A DNA stretch of 64,000 nucleotides, from positions 44,579,501 to 44,643,500 of the forward strand of contig NC_134021.1 in assembly GCF_040712315.1 (NCBI RefSeq), read 5' to 3'. Below the pieces are notes generated by a model that saw only the letters and a list, made by a program, of their open reading frames with translations, made no database searches and was not told where the DNA came from. Made by a program: the position numbers and the translations under genes. Of the stretch, positions 44,303 through 56,061 are shown piece by piece (the first letter of the stretch is position 1; every line of letters starts with the position of its first letter). Source of the stretch: Castanea sativa. Taxonomy: Eukaryota > Streptophyta > Magnoliopsida > Fagales > Fagaceae.

Positions 44303-47300
44303 ATGGGTAGAGGGAAAATTGAGATAAAGAAGATAGAGAATCTGAACAGCCGTCAGGTCACGTTTTCAAAACGGCGTAGTGGGTTGCTCAAGAAGGCCAA
44401 AGAACTCTCGGTTTTATGTGATGCTGAGGTTGCAGTCATAATTTTCTCTAGCACAGGGAAACTCTATGAATTTTCCAACACTAGGTACGTACGTGTTCTT
44501 TCTTTCTCTTTGTTTTTGATGACTAATTGTTTATTTTCTTCTTGTTTGGCTTTTCAATCTTTGCTTTTCTTTTTCCAATATTTCAACAATTTTTGTTTTT
44601 TGAGATTAAAGTTTAATTGTTATTGCTTCTCTAAGCTAATATTTAAAATTTCTATGAAACGCATTAAAATCTCATAAACCGATAGTGTGGTTGATTAAAT
44701 TCAAGAATTCCGGGTTTTAGTCCGGATTAAAGTTTTGACTTTTTAATGATGATGGGAATTGTAAAACATGATCAAAGATTGTGTTTTTTTTTTTTTTTTT
44801 TGAGTTTGAGTCCATGAATGCCAGGCAACATTGGATGAGTCTTTTCTGTTCGCCGGCAATCTTACGGCACAAGTCAATAACTTAAAAAGAAAGTAGTCTC
44901 TGATTTGAGCTAGTTGACCTTTTAGTCTCTAGCCCACAAAAAATAAAAAATAAAAAAAACTTTACCTTGTTGACAAGCGAGTAAAACTGAATATATTAGT
45001 AAATTACTAAAATAAAATATAACTGACAGGTTGTTACTTGGTATATTATCACTGAAAATAAAAATTAATTAATGGGAAAATCTAAAAGTAGCAATCTCTG
45101 GTATGAGAATATTTTCAGAATAACTGATTTAAGTGCAGAACTTAGTTTGATAAAATAAGAAATTTCATAAAAAGAAACCTATTTTTGTGTCTACAATGTC
45201 TTTGCTTTTCACAACTCGTTTTGTCTCATGCCTAAATATCACATATAAGAGAGGGTCTTTAGGAAAAATTAGAAATCCTCTTTTAGAACTTATCAAAAAG
45301 AATCCCTCTTTTAGTAAAAGATGGTAATTTTAATTTAATTTTTTTACGCAATTATCTTCTGTTTTAGTAATTTTAATTTAATTTTTACACAATTATCTAC
45401 TGTTTTAGTAAGAGGATATTCATTAGGATTAGCAAATACGAGTTTCTATAATTATTTTTTTGGGTCGTGAATAGGCCCAAGTAGGCCCAGACACCATGTT
45501 GTGGTTTAGGTTGTCTTTTGATTATGTGGGCTAGCCCCTGTAAACTTAGGGCTCCATTAATAATGGGAATATATGTCAAAATAAGATTACTAAGATTATG
45601 GCAAAAGATTATTAGGATGATTAACTTCAGTTTTAAGAGGAAAAATTATTATTATTATAATATATTTTTATAAATGAAATTGGAAGCTTAATTTATTAAA
45701 AAAAAAAAGTTACAATGAATCATGTTAGCAATTATGAAAAAGATTATGTCCCTAGAATTATTGATGTATAAAAGAGTATCACGCTCATTAAAAAAAAAAT
45801 CATGATTTTCATCAAAGAATGGGGTCTCTTCTGCCTTGAAATTTCAACGATATATGATATGTTTGAGCTCTTAACCAAAGAATTAGGAGGTGGCTTAAAG
45901 ATTGTACAAAGTATTTATATAAATGGTTAAGGTATTTGGTATGTCGAGCATATGTAATGCCCCTCTCACAATAGGGTAAGTCATATACTTATAGGGTCTA
46001 CCCCATATGAGGGGAGCATTACTTATGCTTGATACATATGATACTTTTTCCCAAAGTGTCTTTTCCCTTAAGATTTTGGTGTTGACCATAGTTGCCCCTT
46101 CATATTATTCACTACGATTTATATTGTTATCTCAGGGTCACATGCACCACTGGTGTGTAATGAACCCAGCTGAGTGGGAGTTAGTAAACTCTACAAATGT
46201 AACTTCTAGTAAAATAGCTGCAAGATTGCAAGAAAAGCATTAAATTAGTTGCAAAATTGCAAGTGAATTAGTTAGTAGGTTATTTGGATTTGTTCATGAC
46301 TTGTATCAATACTTGTAAGTTGAGGCAATTTAATTATTGAAGAACCAAGGATTTATTTTTTTACTTATTTTTTCAAATTCTCTCTTCTCTGTTTATCTTC
46401 TTCGTGAAGAGTGGGTACCTTGATTCAGTCAATTTCCCATTCATTCTCTTTAATTTCCCCACCCCTTCCCATTTATTTACCTTAGAGCTTAGCAAGTTCT
46501 GGTTCATTACATAGTGTAGGACTAATTCTATCAAAATGAATTATATAATATAAGTGATAAATATTTCTTATGAATGCCCTTTTTCTCATTCATGCAGCAT
46601 GGAACACACCCTGTCAAGATACAGCAGGGGCTTGGAAATGGATTATCCACAACATTCTTCAGATGACCTTGCAGTAGAGGTTTGTTACATTATTGTAGTT
46701 GTTACATTTGGTCAAGTTCTATGATATGTTTATTCCATGGACTTGATTATATTCACATGTATACATTGTTCTATTAATTAAACAGCAGGCGCAAGACGAT
46801 GTGAATGCATTGAAGAATGAATTGGCAAAGCTACGTGTGGCATACTTGTAAGTCATTTGGATTATTGTTTTCTTTTTCATCTGCTAAAATCAAACACCTT
46901 GGCCATTAATGGAATTGCTCCAATAGCTATAGGAAAAAAAAACAGAAAGAAAGAAAAGAAAAGAAATTTGACACACACACACACACGGCCACACATTTTT
47001 ACCAATTCCTCAGAATTGGTTATATTGGTTATTTGCATGGATTGAGGGGACCAAACCAATAAAGTTCTTTTGTATTATGAGTGCCAATAAAGTTCCTTGT
47101 AAACTATCCTCTTGGATTTATTTTTTACTTTAATTCCTATTCTTATGTACTTTGTAATTTTAAAGGCGAATGCTGGGTAAGGACTTGGAGGACTTGAGCT
47201 TGAAAGAGCTGCAGATCCTAGAGGATCAAATGAGTGAAGGGATATTAGCTGTGAAGGACAAGAAGGTGCTCAATAGATATTTGCATCTCTGTACACACAC

Positions 47301-49498
47301 ACACACATACCTTTTCTACTTTTGCTGTATGGATGTTCAAAATGAAACTGCAACTGTTTCTTATATGGTTGACACGAATGTTTATATTCTTTTATGTTAG
47401 ACCAAGGCTAATGCTGCTGTGATAATTAAAGGTTTTCTTTTCATGGTAAAAAGGCTTAGGTGAAAGCAACCAAATTGATAATATTACTTTAATCTAAAAA
47501 TTGTCGAACAAACTTGGTTTTTGTGGGTCATATTACTCATAATGGAAGATTTGGATTTCAGGAAAAAGTTAATCCTTTTCTTTTCTTTCTTATTTTCAGT
47601 CCAAACGTTACAGTAGTAAAAACTAAAATTTTCTAACAGCTTGGCCAATACAAACGGTTTTTTTTTTGGGCAAGAAAGTGCAAACTGGAAGTTTTAGAGA
47701 CCAAAACTGTGGAAATTTCTACCAACTTCTAAGAAAAATCTGCATTGTTTTACATGTATACATAGAAAATCTACTTTCTTTCATATAGGCAACCACCCAA
47801 ATTGTAATTAGTCCCTCAATTATTAGCAAAATGGCAGCCATTTTTCAATTTAATAAAGCTTGGTGATTATGTGGCTTCTACAATAAGTCTCAATTTCAAT
47901 TTTAATATTGCAGGAGGAAGTTCTTTTGGAGCAACTTAAGAAGTCCAAAATACAGGTATACTAAGTATTCTCTTTAACTTTCTTCGATCTTTTGGTTGCT
48001 TTTATGAACGAGCTGATTAGGATCAATAAAAAAAGGGTCACAACAGTTAGAAAGTATTTCTTTTTGCAAAAGGTTGTTTATGATTGACCCTTTGAGTTAT
48101 AAAACAGAAAGTTTTCACCTATTAACTTGGTAGGTCACTAACACTACATGGTCCAACCAGCAAAGGCCCAGAAAGAGGGTGCCTTTGAAAGTTTCCCTTT
48201 GTTCAGTTTGTTGTGAAAAAGTAAAAAAGTTTTATAAACTCTTTATAAGATCTTTTTTTTTTGGTTATTTCATATATCAATCTGGAGATTTATTATTTAA
48301 AATCATTCTTTTGGTGTTTGAGAACTCAATTGGGATTTTGGAATAGAAATTAGCATAGATTCTGTATTGGTTCCACCTAAGCACACTTAAAGTTTGCTCC
48401 CATGTGGTGATGGTGAACATATAGGCTCAACTGAAATCACATAAAAGAAAATATGGAATTCTGGTTTGAAATAATTTGACCAAAGTTGGAAACTTGAAAT
48501 TTTTTTAAAGAAGGGCATAACATTTACTAGGGAATTAGTAATTAAATGATATCTTCTGCTGAAGTGTCCATGGTTGTATTATCATAGAAAGCAAGAAACA
48601 GACTCAGGCTAATGAAAATAGTAGTGTAGAACCCAATGAGCATGCTTCATTGGATTACCATTCCATTTCCAAATAAATAACTTTGGTATGTCTTTTATCT
48701 TCTTTTTGGCTTTATTTACCTTCAGGAACAAAAGGCCCTGCTAGAGAATGAGGCTCTGCGCAAACAAGTGAGATCAAAACCATTTCCTCTATACAATAAT
48801 TTTTGCACACAACAAAAACCTGTTGCCTTAATTTTTCTTGTTCAAATCATAAACAGCTTGATGAAATACGGCGAACTTGCAAGTCACCTTTCCTCGAATT
48901 CAACCCTTTGGAGAAGAAGTTTTTACTCTCAGGTTCAAAAGCTGTTTCTACCTCTGCATCTGAGGAAAACGAACATTCAGACACTTCTTTGCATTTGGGG
49001 TATGCCTCAATTTTGCTTGAGCTCAGTTATTCCTAGCATTCTCGGATGTCTCTTATCAATTGTCAGTCCAATGTTTTCCTATTTTCTTGGATATGAAGTA
49101 AGGACAGGTAAGTTTTATCCTAATATAAAAACTGTCAAGAAAATGGGAAAAGTTTCATTATGCGCTTTGTTCTCAACTTTTGTTGGTACTGACACTTCCA
49201 TCAGACTCATGTTAGTGAGCTATGTAGAAAAACTGCAATGTGACTTGATTGAAAAAAGAATATTGATGCAAGTCACCGAGAATGTCAAGTCTAATAAATA
49301 TTAACAGCTTTAATCAAATCTAGAAATATTTTTAATCAAAATTCAATGTAAAATTGGTTCTGACTCTTAATTTGATCTTTACTTATTTTTCTTTGACATT
49401 TGTTTCTCAGATTGTCCACAGAAGTTCATCGCAAGAGAAAATCACAGAAGATCGATCACACATGCAATGATTCAGGGAGTCAAGTGGCCTCGGAGTGA
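44303..49498 (+). CDS. AGL18: MADS-box (MIKC) transcription factor, AGL15/AGL18 clade
   Basis: Eight exons join with correct phases to 741 bp (246 residues): 44303-44484, 46598-46679, 46786-46847, 47166-47265, 47914-47955, 48726-48767, 48857-48999 and 49411-49498. The MADS domain (residues 1-60) starts [13 protein letters not shown] and includes [15 protein letters not shown] for DNA binding. A short intervening region is followed by the K-box coiled coil over exons 3-6. The C-terminal end, with SDTSLHLG and finally SGSQVASE, matches my recollection of AGL18 more than AGL15. These factors bind CArG boxes in the nucleus and are known to repress flowering and support embryonic programmes. The third exon may start at 46789 instead, one codon shorter. 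Intron 1 is long (2.1 kb) and holds a solo LTR. A TATA-like TATATATA near 44195 and a CArG box lie upstream. Confidence 0.92.
46156..46511. mobile_element. solo LTR in intron 1 of the MADS gene
   Basis: The 356-bp segment begins TGTAATGAACC and ends GGTTCATTACA, perfect inverted termini. Flanks are TGGTG (46151-46155) and TAGTG (46512-46516), a 5-bp target duplication with one change. A CT-rich part near 46375-46400 fits the transcribed half of an LTR in plus orientation. No internal region is present. Confidence 0.65.
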
Positions 49499-51550
49499 TA
49501 TATTTGCTGTCTTGCAGTTAGAAGCTTTATCTAGTTAGTTTCAGCTATAAAATAGTTAATTTTCTTCTTTGACATATTGGGGTAGATGTCTTGAACTAAA
49601 TTGAGGTGTTTTTAGATTTCTGTAAATGCTAAGGTTAAGAAGGCATTTCAACAAAATTTTCAGTTCATTTGATGCGCTAGAGTGGTAATGCAAAATGCAG
49701 ATTGCCCTGATATAATGTGGGAAACTGAAAGATTAATTTAAAAAAAAAAAAATTTGCCTTGAATTTTGATATGAAAAATGATAAAGCTCTTTCTACCTGT
49801 GTGCTGAAACAATACTTATGTAAAAGAAGCCCCTTTTAGTATTATGTATATCTATTTAATAAGTGGACAAACAAGGAAGATTATAACAGGTGGAAACAAA
49901 ACCACCTTCTTTTTGTATCTCCAATTCTCCATCTCTAAGAAAGTGATCAGAATTCATTTGTAAATCATCTGAGGATGATTTTCTTCCCAAAAGGAAAAGA
50001 ATATGAAAATGAATTTACTGGACTTTTTGTAATATAACTTGAATATGCATGCACTAATTTTCTTTGAAGTTGCCTACATTTTCTTAACAGCTTCTATATT
50101 ATTCTGTGATTTCTTTGCTGTGGCTAATTGAAAAATGTTGTGAATAAAATTGTGTCCTAGCATGGTAAATTGTGACGAGAGTAAAATCATTTTCACATTC
50201 GTTCACCATTGGTGTCATTTTTATTATGTACCACTATTATAGATCATGTCAATAGTTTTGTTTCAAAAAAAGATGCAGCTTAATTGCTCAATGATATTTT
50301 CAATGTACATTTCCCATGTAAAAGTGACACTCAAGCCAGCAAACCTGCCATATCACTGAGATATGCAGTTTCAGCCATTTGTATTGACAGTATTCAAAGT
50401 TCTCTGCATTCTCTAGTCAGGAATTTGGATATACTTCTATAGCTATTTGCCTCCAACATAATGTTACATCTTAATTTCTAATTTAAGAGTATGATACCAA
50501 CAATGACTTTTTTTTTTGGGAACAAATATGATACTAGAGATCCTTCACAAAAATTTAAAAGATTCCCAATTGGACTGATTCAGAGCTATTGGAAGAGGAA
50601 TGACCCATTGATAGAGATGTTCTTAATAAAACACAAACCAATTGTAGGTGCCATAGACATTTATTCATTTCAACATAAATAGGATTTATCTTTTCTGTGC
50701 TTTCGATAATTAAAGGAGTAAAGGACAGCATTTAAAAAAAAAATAGTATATGGAAAGATTATTTTAACTCATTAATATAGGATTATTCAAATGATTATTT
50801 GTGTACTTTGTTTTTGAGAGAGACAATTTGTGTACTTTAATGTATTAGATAATTTATTTCTCTAATAATTATATATATCGTTCAAAAGATTTAATAGATC
50901 ATGTTACATGTGCAAATTAAAATATATGTGTGAGTAGTTATTTCATCTAGTAGTCACATTCTACATTAATTACATAGAAAAATTTCTATCCCCATCAGAA
51001 ACAAAATATATCTTACTTATATAAAGTATGATATACATATATTAGACACATGAAAATGAAAGGAAAAAAAAAATTGCTGATTGCTAGTGGTGCTTACTTT
51101 GCCCACGTGGCACAGTGTATGATGAATTTTCAGAACTCAAAATGGTTAGGCTACCAAAATATGATTGGTCATGGGACAAAGCATGCCCAGTTCGGAACCG
51201 GCCCTAATTGATATTAATTTAAATAGAAATGATGATTAATTATAAAAAGGCATAGAGATTAAAAAAATAAAGTATTGTTTGGCTTTCCAAATGGATGGGG
51301 ACATAGTGGCCTCTCACTCTCACACAAAACATAATTTTGTATTGACCTTCATCATCATGCTCGTCACCCTCGTGTCACCTCTCATATCCCCACTTCAAAG
51401 GATGGTCTCCTCACGCACCTTTTGGCTGCCAAAGCTAAATCAACATTATTTATTTATTTATTGGTGCATTTTGAATCTTCATATATGTCATTGTAATTTT
51501 TTTTCCCAGTGGATTACAAGTTGGTAAACATGAATGTAGCTTTAACCATT
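49499..51550. other. 3' flank of the MADS gene and intergenic DNA
   Basis: The 3' UTR follows 49498. Beyond it there is AT-rich sequence with no supported gene. A CT-containing open frame near 51279-51527 shows no recognisable motif. Confidence 0.4.
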
Positions 51551-51556
51551 CGAGGT

Positions 51557-51731
51557 TCTGTAGTTTTGGTTAACTCAATTGATAAAGTCTCTAATAATTG
51601 AATTAGAAATTTAAGATTCAATTTTTGCCTACATAAAAAATTGATTAGTGTCTTGATTTGATGATAAAAAACACAATCATCATAAGCAGACGTCATAAGT
51701 TGTAAAACTCTATAATAAAAAAAAAAAAAAA
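51557..51731 (+). mobile_element. tRNA-derived SINE-like copy
   Basis: The sequence GGTTAACTCAATTGATAAAG resembles a Pol III A box, and AAGATTCAATTTTTGCC is a decayed B box. The copy ends in a poly-A run at 51718-51731. The arrangement matches the plant SINE class with a tRNA-like head. Target duplications are unclear. Confidence 0.5.
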
Positions 51732-51894
51732 TTAAAGACTTTTTCTGTGAAAGATTTGATCATATTGTAGACATACATAAGAATATTTTGGATGAGGATT
51801 TAAGCTAAATTTTTTTTACTAAAGATCTTGGACTTGAAATTTGAGCAAGTTTAGACTTAGATTAGTCTAAAATTATTTCACGTGATATTGCACT

Positions 51895-52846
51895 TTTACC
51901 AATTTAAAACCCTTTTTCTCTTCTTATCAAAAAAAAAAAAGAAAAAAAAGAACCCTTTTTCTCTGTATTATTGTGCTTCTAAAATGTTGGTTCAAGTTGA
52001 GGGTCTATGATGCCTTTTCATTTATGATCTAAAGATTTCTAGCATAAGTTCAAACAAACTGATTAGCTGGTCGGAGATCAGTACAACTCCGGTAAATACA
52101 ACTCTTAAGGGTTTGTCACATAATCATTAGTGTATCTTTCTTCCCATTTTAGTATAAAATTATGGATCATATTTTGTTTATATTAGAATTAAAATTAGGA
52201 AAATACTAACAGATGCCCTTAAAGTATTGATTAACAATCCATTTAAAGAAAGTTTTTATGGGAAAAGAAAAAAATTTAATGTTTTGATAGCTTTTTTCAT
52301 TTCCTATAAATAAAAGTTGTATTAAAACTTTCTTAAAATAGGTTTTTAACCATTGTCCTTAGAGCACTCGTTAGCATGACCCAATGAATTATGGTTAAGT
52401 AATTATTTTTTAAAAGTTTTAGTTTTTGAAAGAATTGATAATTTGTCTTGATATCAGAGCATGTTAAAATAAATTCAAACCTTGTCTCAATTCTACCAAT
52501 TTAAAACCTTTTTTCTCTTTATTATTGTGCTTCCAAAATGTTGGTTCAAGTTGAGGGTCTATGATGCTTTTTCATTTATGATCTAAAGATTTCTAGCGTA
52601 AGTTCAAACAAATTGATTAACTGGTCGGAGAATACAACTCCGGTAAATACAACTCTTGAGGGTTTGTCACATAATCATTGGTGTCTCTTTCTTCCCATTT
52701 TAGTATAAAATTATGGATTATATTTTGTTTATTTTAGAATTATGGTTAAGTGATTATTTTAAAATTTTAAGTTTTTGGAAGAATTGATAATTTGTCTTGA
52801 TATTAGAGCATGTGAAAATAAGTTCAAACCTTGTCTCAATTCTACC
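51895..52846 (+). repeat. tandem duplication with a MITE-like insertion in the first unit
   Basis: Unit 1 (51895-52490) and unit 2 (52493-52846) share long near-identical stretches, such as TGTTGGTTCAAGTTGAGGGT and AACTCCGGTAAATACAACTC. Unit 1 has about 190 bp more (about 52195-52385). The extra part has inverted ends (CTAACAGATGCCCTTAAAG and CCTTAGAGCACTCGTTAG) and looks like a MITE that entered after duplication. Confidence 0.7.
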
Positions 52847-52849
52847 TCT

Positions 52850-54440
52850 TATTATTTATATTTTTAAAAACAAACAAAACAAAACCCTGTTAAGCCTAAT
52901 TTATTAAAGAGAAGTTTGGACTCATAAGTAAAAGAGAGTAATAGAATTATGATTAAATGATTAAATTCAAAATTTTCAATAAGTACGTTTTGGAAGAAGT
53001 GGTATTTTATGAGTTTCATCCCACTAAAAAATTAGCATCAATTTTACTTAAAGAAAGCATAAATTTTGCTTAAAGAAATCACAAAATAGTCCAATAGCAT
53101 GTGAGGCTTAAGGACAATCCTTTCACACTAACAATGACGTGGGACTCTACCATGGTAGGTATTTGACTATTTATCCATCCATCGTGTTGGCAAACTTCAT
53201 ATAATAAGAACCCTTGATGTGAGTGACGATAGGCAATTGGAAAAAGCCGAGAGAAATTATTTTAGAAGATTCTGCCCTTTCATAAGGGCAAACTTTCTTC
53301 ACCAATGAGCTAATTTGTGACTTGTCCCTAACTCCCAATTGGGAGTTTTGGACTTAGCGCATAGCCGAGTACATGCTTATGATTGTCAAAGCATATTGGT
53401 TATGTGAGTAGTTAAAGGATATATTGAGATCTTTTTATAATTTTTAGGATAAATCATTAACCCCACTGTGAAAGTTATTAAATTTTTTATCATTCATGAT
53501 TAAATTAATAATTAATTATGTTATTAATACTAAAATTTGAATTGATTTATGGGTTCTAATTATCTCAATTTGGTAAAATATTTTGACATTAATAACCAAT
53601 TGATATTTTTTTATTTTGATTTTCATTTAAAATATTAATGACTCAACGAGATCTAAACCAGTATATATTTATTCAATAATAAAACTTTAAAATTTTATGA
53701 AGTTCTTTATCAAATTACCATTTGAGCTTAAGAAAATCGTAATCAAGCCGCAGGGTTAAGTTGTTTGGTGACTTTTGTTTGTTCAAAGCCTGTAAGGAAA
53801 ATAAGCCTTCTGAATAAATTACTTATTACTTCTGCATCATGTTGCAACCACTTCAATATTCTTTATGCTATCTAATCTAACGGTCAACACGGAATCATAA
53901 AATATATAATATGACCAAGAAATCTTACCGTGCGATCAAGAACAGATCATTGTGATATTACTTTCTATCAAAAAAATTAAAAAGATCATTGTGATATTAA
54001 CAAAAAGCTGTGATAGTTACCCATTATACAGATAAGAGTCGTGTAATTGAAATTATGTTTTGAATACACGATTTTAACTTGAGTTTATAACTTAGCGCGT
54101 GCAATAATAATTAGCGGTGAATAAAATCATGTCAGTTTATTGATCAATCCCCTTGTATATACGTTCCAAATATCATGTATGATGATGAAGTGAATCGTAA
54201 CCCTCGAATGCTCCAATTGATATAATAATATATGATGGAAAAGTTGTGAAGAAAGGAGCTTGGGATGGGATGAGATTGATATGATAGGAGACTTTGGATT
54301 TGGGCATTGACCAATGAAATTACTATATGCTAATGTTTAAAGTGGACCCACAAAATGGATGGTGGAGATGCATTAGTAGTGTGGTGAACGCAATAGTGAG
54401 CATATTGGTGGGTTTTGTAGGACCTATTAAAGCCTCCCCA
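52850..54440. other. intergenic DNA upstream of the MIZ1-like gene
   Basis: AT-rich, without supported genes or clear transposon ends. It probably includes distal promoter sequence of the gene that follows. Confidence 0.4.
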
Positions 54441-54448
54441 AAGCACAA

Positions 54449-54454
54449 TATAAA
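54449..54454 (+). promoter_or_regulatory. putative TATA box of the MIZ1-like gene
   Basis: TATAAA in the context CACAATATAAATTG lies 800 bp before the start codon. It directly precedes the CT-rich repetitive leader. If used, the 5' UTR is about 770 bp with upstream reading frames. A later start site is possible. Confidence 0.4.
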
Positions 54455-54604
54455 TTGTCTAGCAAATTATCATCATCACCACAAGCCTCCATAGTCTCCC
54501 TTTATTTTGGCCACCTCCCAACACTATAATCACCTTGTCGGCCTCTTTATTCTCTCCTCTCGCACCCCACAAACCCCTCTCTAGATCTCCCTCGCTCACA
54601 CGGC

Positions 54605-55248
54605 ATTGCTCAATCAAAGTTTCCATTGGCTTTGTGTTTGGAAGCATATTACTCAACACAAAAACTTCTCTCTCTCTCTCTCCAAGTCAAGATTTTTCAC
54701 TTCCTAATTTGTGCTTTAGAGGCATAATAGCAAACCAAAATTACTTTCTCCGAGCATAATTTGATCAAAGTTTTCACATCCTCAGTGTTTGGAAACATAA
54801 AACGCCTCAACAAAATCCATTCTTTCAATAATTCAATCAAGATTTTTCACTTCCATTGTGCTTTACAAGCAAAACGCCACCAAACCCACCTTTCTCTCTC
54901 TCTCCAAGTCAACATTTTTCACTTCCATTGTGCTTTACAAGCAAAACACCACCAAACCCATCTCCTCCTCCCCCCCTTCTTTCCAACTCAAGAGTTTGCA
55001 CTTCCTTTGTGCTTTGAAAGCACAACACTAACAAATCCATCTCTCTCTCTCTTCCCACCATAAGTTTGTATTAGTACATAAAGCTCCCACTTCTACAGCA
55101 TAATTCAATCAAAGTTTTCATTTCCTTTGTGTTTTATCAACACAACACACATCTCAATACAACCCACCTTTTCCACTTCCATTGTTCTATACACTCAAAA
55201 ACACAACCAAACCCATCTCTCTCTCTCTCTCTCCTTCCTCTCTCTACC
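54605..55248 (+). repeat. degenerate tandem array in the leader of the MIZ1-like gene
   Basis: About eight diverged copies, spaced mostly 70-80 bp, follow the pattern CAATCAA-TTTTTCACTTCC-TTGTGCTTT-AAGCA-AACACCA-CAAACCCATCTCTCTC. Copies begin near 54611, 54683, 54763, 54835, 54906, 54985, 55107 and 55158. The two best copies (54835 and 54906) are nearly identical over 50 bp. The array ends at the start codon. It contains a 100-residue frame at 54761-55063 that I consider incidental. Confidence 0.75.
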
Positions 55249-56061
55249 ATGAAACAGCAAGAACTCACTCTCCAAAGAACCACAAGCACAGCCAGAAGCA
55301 CCAGAAGAATCCTCCCTTCAAACTCAAGCCACGCTCGCTCCATCTCCGACGACAACAACACCACCAACATTTCTCAAAACCTCTTAATCCCAAAACCCTA
55401 TTCCCCACTAGTTACCAACTCCCTCTCTTCCACCACAAAAACCAAAACCCTCTCTTCCTTCCTTCGCTCTCTCCTCAACTTCTTTTCCTTCCCTTCCGTC
55501 CTCCCTTCTTGCAAATGGCTTTCTTTCCCTACAAACCTGTCCTTCAACCCTTCCTCCGGCAGAAAAGTCACCGGAACCCTCTTCGGCCTTCGCCGAGGCC
55601 ATGTCACCTTCGCTGTCCAGCTCGACCCTCGCTCTGAACCCCTTCTCCTCCTCGAGCTCGCCATGTCAACCTCTTCTCTCGTCAAAGAAATGTCCTCTGG
55701 TCTCGTCCGCATTGCTCTTGAATGTGACAAAGTTAATGTTACTGTTAATAATAGGAAGCTCTTCCAGGAACCAACGTGGACGATGTACTGTAATGGGAGG
55801 AAGTGCGGGTACGCGGTGTCGCGCGCGTGCGGGGAGTTCGACTGGCACGTGTTGAGCACAGTGCAGAGCGTGTCGGTCGGCGCCGGAGTGATTCCGGTGG
55901 TGGAGGACGCGAAGAAGAGCGGCGGATCGGAAGGGGAGTTGCTGTACATGAGAGCGAGGTTCGAGAGAGTGGTGGGGAGTCGTGACTCGGAGGCGTTTTA
56001 CATGATGAACCCAGATGGGAATGGAGGGCCTGACCTTAGTATTTTTCTTCTCAGAATATGA
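55249..56061 (+). CDS. MIZU-KUSSEI 1-like protein (DUF617)
   Basis: A single-exon gene of 270 residues. The first hundred residues are Ser/Thr/Pro-rich and variable. From about residue 104 to the end lies the conserved MIZ1 domain, with GTLFGLRRGHVTFAVQ, LLLELAMSTS, LVKEMSSGLVRIALEC, TMYCNGRKCGYA, SVSVGAGVIPV and the ending AFYMMNPDGNGGPDLSIFLL. MIZ1 is needed for root hydrotropism in Arabidopsis and is associated with the endoplasmic reticulum membrane; the family has many paralogs, so the role of this one is inferred only at family level. I chose the ATG at 55249 (MKQQEL), which follows the leader repeats. The frame is open upstream to 55129, but that part reads as leader repeats. GC content rises sharply in the second half, as is common in intronless plant genes. 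Confidence 0.93.
   Translation: MKQQELTLQRTTSTARSTRRILPSNSSHARSISDDNNTTNISQNLLIPKPYSPLVTNSLSSTTKTKTLSSFLRSLLNFFSFPSVLPSCKWLSFPTNLSFNPSSGRKVTGTLFGLRRGHVTFAVQLDPRSEPLLLLELAMSTSSLVKEMSSGLVRIALECDKVNVTVNNRKLFQEPTWTMYCNGRKCGYAVSRACGEFDWHVLSTVQSVSVGAGVIPVVEDAKKSGGSEGELLYMRARFERVVGSRDSEAFYMMNPDGNGGPDLSIFLLRI

Noticed and set aside
48768..49304. 178-residue open frame in the MADS gene
   Set aside because: It overlaps exon 7 in another frame. The spliced exon has matching phase and the conserved AGL18-type C-terminus, and the long frame shows no motif.
54761..55063. 100-residue open frame before the MIZ1-like gene
   Set aside because: It runs through the degenerate leader repeats and translates the repeat unit several times. 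I treat it as incidental or at most an upstream ORF.
55129..55248. In-frame upstream extension of the MIZ1-like protein
   Set aside because: This part reads as leader repeat and CT-rich sequence. The ATG at 55249 fits the end of the leader and gives a family-like length.
55137..55949. Long minus-strand frames over the MIZ1-like gene
   Set aside because: They are antisense shadows produced by GC-rich codons; the plus strand encodes a conserved domain throughout.
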